DNA of 44,043 nt from an uncultured Eubacteriales bacterium (GTDB lineage: Bacteria; Bacillota; Clostridia; Oscillospirales; CAG-382). Position numbers and translations under genes: made by a program. Of this stretch, positions 14,716 to 22,551 are shown piece by piece (position 1 is the stretch's first letter; each line of letters opens with the position of its first letter). The stretch covers positions 1-44,043 of the forward strand of contig CAKSEL010000016.1 in assembly GCA_934446675.1 (NCBI GenBank), read 5' to 3'. The notes under the pieces are model-generated. The model was not told the DNA's origin and did not search any database. It worked only from the letters and a program-made list of their open reading frames with translations.

Positions 14716-14886
14716 CTGAACCTCACCGTTTATACTGACGATAACACTCCATATATTGCCGCCTTTGAAGTTCTGCGGACTTGTAGTTATGAGTTGCCAA
14801 ATCTCAGCGAGTTTCTCGTTCCAAGTTTCAAGGGCATTTTCGAGATTTTGAACTATCCAATTATCACTCGAAATTCTGCACCTCAT
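14715..14886 (-). pseudogene. VirB6/TrbL-like conjugation membrane protein, N-terminal stub
   Basis: The leftward frame has ENALETWNEKLAEIWQLITT followed by SPQNFKGGNIWSVIVSINGE, typical of the N-terminal periplasmic part of VirB6/TrbL-like channel proteins in Tn1549-type conjugative elements. It stops shortly after entering the ParB stub. All membrane helices are lost. It lies directly downstream of the VirB2-like gene, as in intact elements. Assignment is from remembered family sequence. Confidence 0.55.
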
Positions 14887-14943
14887 TCATAGAATTAGGG
14901 GCATACCCGTTGTTCGGATATGCCCATTTGAGTGTCGCTTTGT

Positions 14944-15225
14944 TTAGCCCGTAATGAGATTAAGGATTTCCTTTGCAAAAGATATAATTACACCACCCGC
15001 AAGTGTGAGAAAACCGTTTGCTCTCTGCGAAGGATCGTGGGACTTCAAAGAAAGACCGATCTGAACGATACCAAAGCCGAGCAGAATAAGACCGATAGCA
15101 CGGATAAGTCCGAAAATAAAGTCAGACAGATTGTTGATAACGGTCAGAGGATCGTTTGTGCCTGCCGCAAATGCGGTTACAGACAGACACATAAAACAGC
15201 GGTACGGAAGGGCGGAAATATGCAT
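14944..15225 (-). CDS. VirB2/TrbC-like pilin of a conjugative element (5' end uncertain)
   Basis: The 93-residue frame contains a signal-peptide end (CLSVTAFAAG), then a membrane helix (IFGLIRAIGLILLGFGIVQI), a polar loop (SLKSHDPSQRANG) and a second helix (FLTLAGGVIISFAKEILNLI). This two-helix layout is that of VirB2/TrbC-like pilin subunits in Tn1549-type elements. The ATG at 15225 has no ribosome site and the first 12 residues look foreign to the family, so the true start was probably cut off at about 15226-15240. The mature part is complete but is unlikely to be expressed well. Confidence 0.6.
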   Translation of the reverse strand: MHISALPYRCFMCLSVTAFAAGTNDPLTVINNLSDFIFGLIRAIGLILLGFGIVQIGLSLKSHDPSQRANGFLTLAGGVIISFAKEILNLITG

Positions 15226-15280
15226 GAGCGTTATTTTTAACAGCGGTAGATACGATTATGAAGTCTTGGCTTTTGTGCGC

Positions 15281-15307
15281 AAAAAAAGACGGTGATAAAC
15301 ACCGTCT
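15281..15307 (-). terminator. Terminator after rpsU
   Basis: Leftward stem AGACGGTG/CACCGTCT (15287-15307), five-base loop, then seven T. It lies 25 bases after the rpsU stop. Confidence 0.9.
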
Positions 15308-15331
15308 CTCTTGTAAATCTGTGTAATTTTA

Positions 15332-15508
15332 TTACTTAAACTTGCGCTTACGAGCAGCTTCAGATTTCTTTTTGCGCTTAACGCTGGGTTTTTCGTAATG
15401 CTCTCTCTTGCGGAGCTCAGTAAGTACACCGCTTCTCGCACACTGTCTCTTAAATCTTCTGAGTGCGCTGTCAAGAGATTCATTATCCTTGATTTTAATT
15501 TCTGCCAT
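15332..15508 (-). CDS. rpsU: 30S ribosomal protein S21
   Basis: A 58-residue basic protein: MAEIKIKDNESLDSALRRFK, then RQCARSGVLTELRKREHYEK and a Lys/Arg-rich tail (PSVKRKKKSEAARKRKFK). This is the full usual length of S21, which binds the small subunit near the 3' end of 16S rRNA and helps initiation. GGAGGGAGGGG lies just before the ATG. It has its own perfect consensus promoter and a terminator, so it is a single-gene unit separate from leuS. It marks the first intact core gene right of the decayed mobile region. Confidence 0.97.
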   Translation of the reverse strand: MAEIKIKDNESLDSALRRFKRQCARSGVLTELRKREHYEKPSVKRKKKSEAARKRKFK

Positions 15509-15560
15509 CTATTTCCCCTCCCTCCGCTTTTGGCAAAGAGAATTTTTTATACCGTAGAAC

Positions 15561-15589
15561 ATTATACAGTATTTATGCGCGTATGTCAA
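15561..15589 (-). promoter_or_regulatory. Perfect consensus sigma-A promoter of rpsU
   Basis: Leftward -35 TTGACA (15584-15589), exactly 17 bases, -10 TATAAT (15561-15566). It fits strong ribosomal-protein expression. Confidence 0.92.
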
Positions 15590-15650
15590 TAGATATGAAA
15601 ATAATTATGTGAACTGTTTGTTAAAATTGACAGTTTTCGGATTATTTCCG

Positions 15651-18062
15651 TTATCTTACGACGATATTTACGAGCTTGTCGGGAACGGCAATTTCTTTGA
15701 CTATGGTTTTGCCGTCAATGAAACCTGCAAATTTCGGATCGGCTTTTACTGCGTCAAGCAGAGCGTCCTTGGAAAGACCTGTCGGAACTTTGAGCGTGCC
15801 TTTGAGCTTTCCGCATATCTGAACCGCGATCTCAACGCTTGCGTCAACCGTCTTGCTTTCGTCGTATTCGGGCCAGGGAGCAAGAGATGCAAAGCCTGTT
15901 TCGCCGAGAACGCCGTGCCAGATTTCTTCTGCGAGATGAGGAGCAAACGGGCAGAGAATACGTGTAAATACCGAAAGCTCGTCAAGAGTGAGAGTGCCTT
16001 CGTCAAATATTTCGTTTAAGAGCGACATCATAGCCGCGATAGCCGTGTTGTTCTTGAGAAGGTCAATATCCTCGGTTACTTTTTTGACGGTCTTGTGGAA
16101 CGAGGACTCAAGGTTTTGCGTTACGCCGTGACCCTTTGCCATTTCGCTCATGGTCGCAACTCTTTCAAGGAAACGCTTGCAGCCTTTTATGCCTTGGCTT
16201 GACCAGGGCGCAGCCTTTTCAAAGTCGCCGATAAACATTTCGTACAGACGCATTGTGTCCGCACCGTATTCGTTTACAATGTCATCGGGATTTACGACGT
16301 TTCCGCGTGATTTTGACATCTTTTCTCCGTTTTCACCGAGAATCATGCCGTGTGATGTGCGCTTATGATACGGCTCTTTGCATCTGAGAACGCCCTCGTC
16401 GTATAAGAATTTTGACCAGAAACGCGAGTAGAGCAGGTGAAGGGTGGTGTGCTCCATACCGCCGTTGTACCAGTCTACGGGCATCCAGTAGTCGAGCGCT
16501 TCTTTGGAGGCGAGAGCCTTGTCGTTGTGAGGATCGCAGTAGCGTAAGAAGTACCACGACGAGCCTGCCCACTGAGGCATGGTATCGGTTTCACGCTTGG
16601 CAGCACCGCCGCACTTCGGACAGGTGCAGTTTACCCACGAATCGAGTCCTGCAAGAGGGCTTTCGCCGTTTTCGCCGGGTTCGTAGGATTCGACTTCGGG
16701 AAGTGTAAGCGGAAGTTCTTCTTCGGGAACCGCAACATATCCGCACTTGTCGCAGTGTACTATCGGGATAGGCTCGCCCCAGTATCTCTGACGTGAGAAT
16801 ACCCAGTCGCGGAGCTTGTAGTTTACCTTTTTGTGACCTTTTCCGGTTTCGGTGAGCCATTCGATTATCTTTTTCTTAGCTTGGACCACTTCAAGACCGT
16901 TAAGAAAGTCGGAATTTACAAGTTTTCCGGTTGCAACGTCCGTAAACGCCTCGTTCTGAACGTCGCCGCCCGCAACTACTTCAATTATGGGAAGACCGAA
17001 CTTCTTTGCAAAATCCCAGTCGCGCGTATCGTGAGCCGGAACCGCCATAATAGCGCCTGTGCCGTAGGTTATAAGTACGTAGTCGGATATAAATATCGGA
17101 ATTTCCCTGCCGTTTACGGGGTTGACGGCGCGTATGCCCTTGATCTCAACGCCGGTCTTTTCCTTTTTGTCGGCAAGCTCTGTACGTTCAAAGTCGCTCT
17201 TCTTTGCGGCTTCCTCTTGGTATGCGCGTATGTCGGAAAGGTTTTCAACCTTGTCTTTCCACTTTTCAATTATGGGGTGTTCGGGAGAAATTACCATGTA
17301 GGTGGCGCCGAAAAGCGTGTCGGGACGGGTTGTGTATACAGTAAGCGTGTCGCCCGATGTAGTGCCGAAATCAACCTCAGCACCTTCCGAACGTCCTATC
17401 CAGTTCTTTTGCTGAACCTTTACTCTGTCGATAAAGTCAAGATCGTCGAGATCGTCGATAAGTCTTTGTGCATAAGCCGTTATTTTGAGCATCCATTGGC
17501 TCTTTTCGCGTCTTATAACCTCGCTGCCGCATCTTTCGCATACGCCGTTTACAACTTCTTCGTTTGCAAGTACGCATTTGCAGGAGGTACACCAGTTGAC
17601 TGCCATCTTGGATTTGTATGCAAGCCCCTTTTTGAAGAGCTGTAAGAAAATCCACTGCGTCCACTTGTAGTAGCCTTCGTCGGTCGTGTTTATCTCTCTT
17701 GACCAGTCAAACGAAAGACCGAGAGACATAAGCTGACTCTTGAAACGCGTAATGTTCTTTTCGGTTACGATCTTGGGGTGTATCTTGTTTTTTATGGCAT
17801 AGTTTTCGGTAGGCAGACCGAAAGCGTCCCAGCCCATAGGGTAGAGAACGTTGTAGCCCTGCATGCGCTTTTTTCTTGCGACTGCGTCAAGTGCCGTATA
17901 TGAACGCGGGTGACCTACGTGAAGTCCCTGACCGGACGGGTAGGGGAACTCAACAAGAGCGTAGTATTTCGGAAGAGTGTAGTCGTTTTTGGCGTGGAAA
18001 GCACCCTTGGCTTCCCATTCGTCCTGCCATTTTTTCTCGATGGCTTTGAAATCGTACTTCAT
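15651..18062 (-). CDS. leuS: Leucyl-tRNA synthetase
   Basis: An 803-residue class I synthetase that charges tRNA-Leu with leucine in the cytoplasm. The HIGH-type motif is PYPSGQGLHVGHPRSYTALD (HVGH, about residues 47-50) and KMSKS appears intact in GEKMSKSRGNVVNPDDI. The editing domain lies between (LTVYTTRPDTLFGATYMVIS, YGTGAIMAVPAHDTRDWDFA), with Cys-rich zinc-like segments (CTSCKCVLANEEVVNGVCER, CTCPKCGG). The tRNA-binding C-terminal domain ends LVNIVVR. Length is normal for the bacterial enzyme. It is the last gene of the long leftward core cluster, 29 bases after rsfS. Confidence 0.97.
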   Translation of the reverse strand: MKYDFKAIEKKWQDEWEAKGAFHAKNDYTLPKYYALVEFPYPSGQGLHVGHPRSYTALDAVARKKRMQGYNVLYPMGWDAFGLPTENYAIKNKIHPKIVTEKNITRFKSQLMSLGLSFDWSREINTTDEGYYKWTQWIFLQLFKKGLAYKSKMAVNWCTSCKCVLANEEVVNGVCERCGSEVIRREKSQWMLKITAYAQRLIDDLDDLDFIDRVKVQQKNWIGRSEGAEVDFGTTSGDTLTVYTTRPDTLFGATYMVISPEHPIIEKWKDKVENLSDIRAYQEEAAKKSDFERTELADKKEKTGVEIKGIRAVNPVNGREIPIFISDYVLITYGTGAIMAVPAHDTRDWDFAKKFGLPIIEVVAGGDVQNEAFTDVATGKLVNSDFLNGLEVVQAKKKIIEWLTETGKGHKKVNYKLRDWVFSRQRYWGEPIPIVHCDKCGYVAVPEEELPLTLPEVESYEPGENGESPLAGLDSWVNCTCPKCGGAAKRETDTMPQWAGSSWYFLRYCDPHNDKALASKEALDYWMPVDWYNGGMEHTTLHLLYSRFWSKFLYDEGVLRCKEPYHKRTSHGMILGENGEKMSKSRGNVVNPDDIVNEYGADTMRLYEMFIGDFEKAAPWSSQGIKGCKRFLERVATMSEMAKGHGVTQNLESSFHKTVKKVTEDIDLLKNNTAIAAMMSLLNEIFDEGTLTLDELSVFTRILCPFAPHLAEEIWHGVLGETGFASLAPWPEYDESKTVDASVEIAVQICGKLKGTLKVPTGLSKDALLDAVKADPKFAGFIDGKTIVKEIAVPDKLVNIVVR

Positions 18063-18091
18063 TTGAAACCAACCTTTATATATAAATAAAT

Positions 18092-18466
18092 TTAATCCTC
18101 TGTACTCTCAAACTCAACGGGTGTACCCTCTGCCCATAGCTTTTCGAGATTGTAAAACTCTCTTGACTGGGGATTGAACACATGAATAAGAACGCTGTCG
18201 TAGTCAAGTAAGACCCAGGTACCCTGACCTCTGCCTTCGACTTTCGACGGGTTTATGCCTTCAAGTCCGAGCTTGTATTCTACCTCGTCTGCAAGCGAGT
18301 TTACCTGTGTGCGCGAAGTACCGCCGGCAATTACAAAATAGTCGGCGATTATTGTCTGCTCGTTTACGCGTATGATCTTTACGTCGCGCGCCTTTTTTGA
18401 ATCGAGTATTTTTGCGGCTTTGAGGGCGATTTCCTTTGCAGCCGCCTCATCGTGAAGTTTTTTCAT
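18092..18466 (-). CDS. rsfS: Ribosomal silencing factor RsfS
   Basis: A 124-residue protein of the Iojap/RsfS family, which binds ribosomal protein L14 and stops subunits joining when nutrients are short. Family signatures are IADYFVIAGGTSRTQVNSLA, EGRGQGTWVLLDYDSVLIHV and FNPQSREFYNLEKLW. Length is typical. It follows the LCP gene by 34 bases. The nadD-yqeK-rsfS neighbourhood is common in Bacillota, here with the LCP gene between. Confidence 0.95.
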   Translation of the reverse strand: MKKLHDEAAAKEIALKAAKILDSKKARDVKIIRVNEQTIIADYFVIAGGTSRTQVNSLADEVEYKLGLEGINPSKVEGRGQGTWVLLDYDSVLIHVFNPQSREFYNLEKLWAEGTPVEFESTED

Positions 18467-18500
18467 ATATATTATTTATCCTTTCGTGGTGTGCGTCGGG

Positions 18501-20288
18501 TTATTTTTCGGGCAAAGTTTCTGTATTTGCCTCTGATACATTATTCCCGGTATCTGTTTCGGGTATGATTCCGGAATTTGAGTTTTCATTTTCCGGCGTA
18601 TTGTCACCGGACTCGGACGGCGTGTTTTCTCCCTGATTTTCGCTGCCGTTTTCACTGTTTTCAGAGCCGTTTCCGTCAGTATTTCCGTTTTCATTCATAT
18701 TTTCCGCGCTTTCACCGTTACCGGTCGGGTTTTCGGACGGCTGAACCGTGCCTTCGCCGTTTTCAGATGTGTTTTCGCCGTTGGTTTCGGGAGTATCCGT
18801 ACTTTCATCGGGCGTGTTTTCGGAAACGGGTGTTTCGGGGACGTCGGGTTCGGGAGCCGGCTGAGCCGTGTTTGTCTGAGAAGATGACGAATGGCTGCCG
18901 GAACCGGATTTTACAAAGGCAATGTTCGGTTCTTCGTTTGATATGTCGTCAGCCGTCATTATGCCGGTACCCTGCGGAGCTTTGTTTGATATTTCGGTAA
19001 GGCAGAGATTGCTTTCCGAGAGAGGTTTTGAATATTTGTTAAGATAGTTGTTTACGGTTTCAAGCACAGCCGCCTTGTTTGCCGAGTAGTACGATACCTC
19101 GTCCATGTACTGGGACGCGCCGGGAAGGGTAATCATGGTGATGTTTGCAAGATCAAGCTCAAGCGCGTTTGTAGCAAAGTAAACAGCGTCTGAAACGGTG
19201 AGATTTGTGGTCAGATTTTTCTGGATTTCCTCCGCAACCGTGCCTATCTTTGTAACCGTCGAGAAAGAGAGCAGCTTTTTTATAAACGCTGTCATAAATA
19301 TCTTCTGCGCGTCAATTCTTGCAAGATCGGCGCTCACATAGCCTTTTCTGAATCTTACAAACTGTTCCGCCTTGTCGCCGTCGAGGTGCTGCGGACCTTT
19401 TTTGAGGTGTATGTGAAGATCCTGAAGAGGATCGTCATAGTCCATGTCCTGCTGAATTACAACGTCAACACCGCCGACAGCGTCAACAACGCCGCGGAAG
19501 CCCGAAACGTTTACCTGAGCGTAAAAGTCAACCGGAACTCCGAAATTGTAGTATATGAGCGTACCGAGGTATTTTATACCGAACTTCTTGCGTATATCCT
19601 CGTACATCTGCTTTTTCTTTGTCTTGTCAGTCTCGTTCATGTAGGCTTTGAGCGTTTTTGTGTCAATGCTGAGAAAAGACTCGGAACAGAGCTTTTTGAT
19701 TTCGGCGTCGGATTTGTCCTTTGCGTTTTTTGCAAGCTGTTCAAGCTCGTCGCCGGCAAAGGAACGTCCCTTTGCGTATGCCGCGTTTATCTTTATGCCG
19801 TAGCCGCCGGTAAAGTTGTCCTTTGATATGGCGCCGCTGTCGTCAAGAATAAGCTTTGAATTTACCTTTACATATGTGTCGCGCGGAATTGACATTATAG
19901 CGACTTTTTTCTCTGACATATTGTACGACGCTACCATAATTACGTCCGTAAGGCTTTCGCTCTTGTCGCAGCCCGTTGCAAGGAACGTGTAAGTCCCGTC
20001 GTGCATTGATATCTTTTCGCCGGTTTCGGCGTCTATTATCTCTGTCGGAATACCCGAATTTATGCCGTCCTCGTTCTGATGGCGCGGCTTGTAGATACGT
20101 TTGAAGTATGTAAATACCGCAAAAATTAAAACGATAACTGCGCAGAGTACGGCGAGTATAATTTTAAGAGCTTTGCGGCGTTTTCCGGGAGTTTTGCCGT
20201 TTTTCGGAGAACGGTGGCCGGTTTTGCGCATGGATTTGTTTTCCAAAAATTCTTTTTCGCTGTTTTCGTGAAAATTCTTGTCGTTCAT
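18501..20288 (-). CDS. LytR-CpsA-Psr (LCP) family wall-polymer transferase
   Basis: A 595-residue membrane protein started at ATG 20288, after the upstream stop. A basic cytoplasmic tail (RSPKNGKTPGKRRKALK) precedes one membrane helix (about 42-63). The LCP domain follows, with GCDKSESLTDVIMVASYN, MSIPRDTYVKVN, VGGVDVVIQQDMDYDD and VRFRKGYVSADLARIDAQ. LCP enzymes attach teichoic acids or other glycopolymers from lipid carriers to peptidoglycan. The last 150 or so residues are a low-complexity tail of Pro, Glu, Asn, Ser, Gly and Thr with repeated NGENTSENGE-like units, probably a flexible wall spacer. It may also anchor the polymer that SLH proteins bind. Confidence 0.92.
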   Translation of the reverse strand: MNDKNFHENSEKEFLENKSMRKTGHRSPKNGKTPGKRRKALKIILAVLCAVIVLIFAVFTYFKRIYKPRHQNEDGINSGIPTEIIDAETGEKISMHDGTYTFLATGCDKSESLTDVIMVASYNMSEKKVAIMSIPRDTYVKVNSKLILDDSGAISKDNFTGGYGIKINAAYAKGRSFAGDELEQLAKNAKDKSDAEIKKLCSESFLSIDTKTLKAYMNETDKTKKKQMYEDIRKKFGIKYLGTLIYYNFGVPVDFYAQVNVSGFRGVVDAVGGVDVVIQQDMDYDDPLQDLHIHLKKGPQHLDGDKAEQFVRFRKGYVSADLARIDAQKIFMTAFIKKLLSFSTVTKIGTVAEEIQKNLTTNLTVSDAVYFATNALELDLANITMITLPGASQYMDEVSYYSANKAAVLETVNNYLNKYSKPLSESNLCLTEISNKAPQGTGIMTADDISNEEPNIAFVKSGSGSHSSSSQTNTAQPAPEPDVPETPVSENTPDESTDTPETNGENTSENGEGTVQPSENPTGNGESAENMNENGNTDGNGSENSENGSENQGENTPSESGDNTPENENSNSGIIPETDTGNNVSEANTETLPEK

Positions 20289-20316
20289 CAAAATCTCTGT
20301 ATCCTTTCTGCGTGCT

Positions 20317-21615
20317 TCACAGAAGTTTTTTCCGTGAATACTGCAATATAAGGTGGTTTCTTGCCTGTATGGTTTCGGCGGCAACCGGATTTTTGGTGCT
20401 TAAAAGATATAAAAGCGTTGAATCCAGCGAATCCGTGACCGCCGTGTCGAGAACTTGCATAGTAAAGCCGTTTTGCTTTGCGTTGTTTAAAAATTTTTCC
20501 CTTGCGTCGGCGCATATCTGCTGTTTTCGGGTAGGCTCGATGTAATCCGAGAGAAAAATAATCTTTTCAAATACGTTCATGCCTGCTTTTCCCGTAGTGT
20601 GATTGAAAACGGCACCGAAAACAATATCGTTTATGCCGAATATGTCACGCGAGAGAAAAGCCGCCGTCTTTGAATGAAGAAGGTTGGAACTGTCCGCGCT
20701 TACGCTGTCGGTCTGAATACCGTATTTTAAGCAGAGCCGTTTCTGTTCGGTAAGCGGCAGCTTTTTTGTAATGTCGTGCAGCAGCGCCGCTGCGGATATG
20801 TCGGATAAATATTTTTTGTCAATGCCGAGCTTTTCAAACATCGGTTCTGCAATTTCCAGAGCCTGTTTTTCAACGCTGAGCGTATGAATAAGCCTTTTGG
20901 GAGTAAGAAACTCTGGAATTTTTCCGCGTATTCTTTCAAGCGTCACGGAGGACGTCGGTTCGTGCGCAAAGATATTTTCCGCCTTGTCCGCGCTTTCCGT
21001 AAACAACCTGTTTTCTATTATATACTCAAAAACGTCCGCCGTCAACATATTACGGCAATTTTCGCCTTTTCCGCAGGCAAAAAGAGAACGTATGTCTGTC
21101 GCCGAAACTTCGAGAGGTTCGTCGGAGTATATTTCGGTCTGCGCACCGTAGCGTGAGAAATACTCCTTCGATTTTGCACGCAGCAGATTAAGCTCGTCTG
21201 CGTTTCTCGAAAGTGTGCAGATAACGCATTTTTCAAAGAGTTCTTCAAAGCTTTTCCACTTTTCAAGACTTAAAAACATATCGCTGCCGACAAGCATATA
21301 TATTTTGTCCTGTCCCGTTTTTTCAAGCAGCGCGTTTACCGTGTCTATCGTGTAGCTTGTTCCGCCGCGGCTTATTTCCATGTCGCTGACATTGACTTTT
21401 GTACCGCTTTCGAGATGAGAAAAGCAAAGGCGCGCCATGTTCAACCTGTCCGCGTCAGAAAAGTATAAAGAATCTTTTTCGGTTTTGAAAGGCGAGACGT
21501 GAGCCGGGACGACATAAAGCTTGTCAAGCTCTTGTTTTTGGCAGAAAATTTCCGCAGCTCTCAAATGCCCTATGTGCACGGGATTAAAGCTGCCGCCGAA
21601 AAGTCCGGTTTTCAC
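20317..21615 (-). CDS. nadD: NadD-YqeK fusion: nicotinate-nucleotide adenylyltransferase plus HD hydrolase
   Basis: A 432-residue two-domain protein. Residues 1-200 are NadD: GLFGGSFNPVHIGHLRAAEI carries the nucleotidyltransferase GGxFxPxHxGH motif, SRGGTSYTIDTV follows, and EVSATDIRS closes the fold. It makes nicotinate adenine dinucleotide for NAD synthesis. Residues 218-432 are a YqeK-type HD domain (RLIHTLSVEKQALEIAEPMF, LLHDITKKLP, HSKTAAFLSRDIFG, IIFLSDYIEPTR), which in Bacillota cleaves Ap4A symmetrically. The two are usually adjacent genes; here they share one frame. Its start overlaps yhbY by four bases. Confidence 0.95.
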   Translation of the reverse strand: MKTGLFGGSFNPVHIGHLRAAEIFCQKQELDKLYVVPAHVSPFKTEKDSLYFSDADRLNMARLCFSHLESGTKVNVSDMEISRGGTSYTIDTVNALLEKTGQDKIYMLVGSDMFLSLEKWKSFEELFEKCVICTLSRNADELNLLRAKSKEYFSRYGAQTEIYSDEPLEVSATDIRSLFACGKGENCRNMLTADVFEYIIENRLFTESADKAENIFAHEPTSSVTLERIRGKIPEFLTPKRLIHTLSVEKQALEIAEPMFEKLGIDKKYLSDISAAALLHDITKKLPLTEQKRLCLKYGIQTDSVSADSSNLLHSKTAAFLSRDIFGINDIVFGAVFNHTTGKAGMNVFEKIIFLSDYIEPTRKQQICADAREKFLNNAKQNGFTMQVLDTAVTDSLDSTLLYLLSTKNPVAAETIQARNHLILQYSRKKLL

Positions 21616-21932
21616 TTTTGTTTCCTCGGTAAGTTTATCTTTCTGTTTTCCTTTTCGTGAGCCTGTCTGTAAAGAACAAGCTTTCTGCCGATCATCTGAA
21701 CGCTCTGAGCGCCCGTTGCCGCGCAGATTTCGTCGGCTGCCTCTTTTACGGTAAGCTCGCAGGTTTCGAGAAGGCTTATTTTTATAAGTTCGCGCGCTTC
21801 GAGAACGCCGTCTATCTGAGCTATAAAGTTTTCGTTTATGCCGCCTTTTCCGAGCTGGAATATTGCGGGGAGTGTGTTTGCAAGCGAACGTAAGTACGCG
21901 CGCTGCGAAGAATTGAGAGTAGTGTCAGTCAT
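21612..21932 (-). CDS. yhbY: YhbY-type CRM-domain RNA-binding protein
   Basis: A 106-residue protein made of one CRM domain: LNSSQRAYLRSLANTLPAIF, then QLGKGGINENFIAQIDGVLE (the conserved GxxG-like G-G-I turn), LIKISLLETCELTVKE and MIGRKLVLYRQ. It binds pre-ribosomal RNA of the large subunit. The start overlaps the rdgB end by eight bases and its stop overlaps the nadD start by four, so translation is likely coupled along rdgB-yhbY-nadD. Confidence 0.95.
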   Translation of the reverse strand: MTDTTLNSSQRAYLRSLANTLPAIFQLGKGGINENFIAQIDGVLEARELIKISLLETCELTVKEAADEICAATGAQSVQMIGRKLVLYRQAHEKENRKINLPRKQK

Positions 21933-22548
21933 TTTTGTTATCCTTTTTGAAAAGTGTGTTTTCTATAAGCTGCGACATCTTTTTTGATGCCGCGTATCTG
22001 TGGCTCACGCCGTTTTTTTCGTTTTCCGAGGCTTGTCCGAAAGTTTTTCCCAAAGCATTGCTGAAGAAAACGGGATCGTATCCGAATCCGTCGTAACCCA
22101 AAACATCTTCGGTAATGTAACCGCCGCATTCTCCTCTGACGGTGTATTCCGTGCCGTCGGGTGTGACAAGCGCCATGGCGCATACAAAGTGCGCACCGCG
22201 TTTTTCTTTGGGTACGCCCGAAAGATTTGCAAGCAGTTTTTTTATGTTCTGCCTGTCATCCGAATTTTCTCCGTCCTCCGACGCGTATCTTGCAGAGTAT
22301 ATTCCGGGCGCGCCGCCGAGTGCGTCAACGCAAAGCCCCGAATCGTCCGAGATTGCCGGAATACCGTACTTTTTGCATACGGCTCTTGCCTTTATAAGCG
22401 CATTTTCTTCAAACGTGCTTCCGTTTTCCTCTATTTCGCCCTCAAAGCCGAGATCACGTAAGCTTAGAAACTGTGCTCCGGGTATGTCGATAAGCCTTTC
22501 AAGCTCTTTTACTTTGTGGGAATTTTTTGTTGCGACTGCAATTTTCAT
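21925..22548 (-). CDS. rdgB: XTP/dITP pyrophosphatase (RdgB/HAM1)
   Basis: A 207-residue HAM1-family house-cleaning enzyme that removes dITP, XTP and other deaminated purine triphosphates. The start KIAVATKNSHKVKELERLID contains the SxNxxK-type triphosphate loop. SDDSGLCVDALGGAPGIYSA is the classical active-site motif, and GYDGFGYDPVFF and GVSHRYAASKKM complete the family. Length is normal. It lies three bases after ftsY. Confidence 0.96.
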   Translation of the reverse strand: MKIAVATKNSHKVKELERLIDIPGAQFLSLRDLGFEGEIEENGSTFEENALIKARAVCKKYGIPAISDDSGLCVDALGGAPGIYSARYASEDGENSDDRQNIKKLLANLSGVPKEKRGAHFVCAMALVTPDGTEYTVRGECGGYITEDVLGYDGFGYDPVFFSNALGKTFGQASENEKNGVSHRYAASKKMSQLIENTLFKKDNKND

Positions 22549-22551
22549 TTT

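Noticed and set aside
15256..15483. A 75-codon leftward frame overlapping rpsU
   Set aside because: It is the wrong frame of the S21 gene, which is fully recognisable with its own ribosome site.
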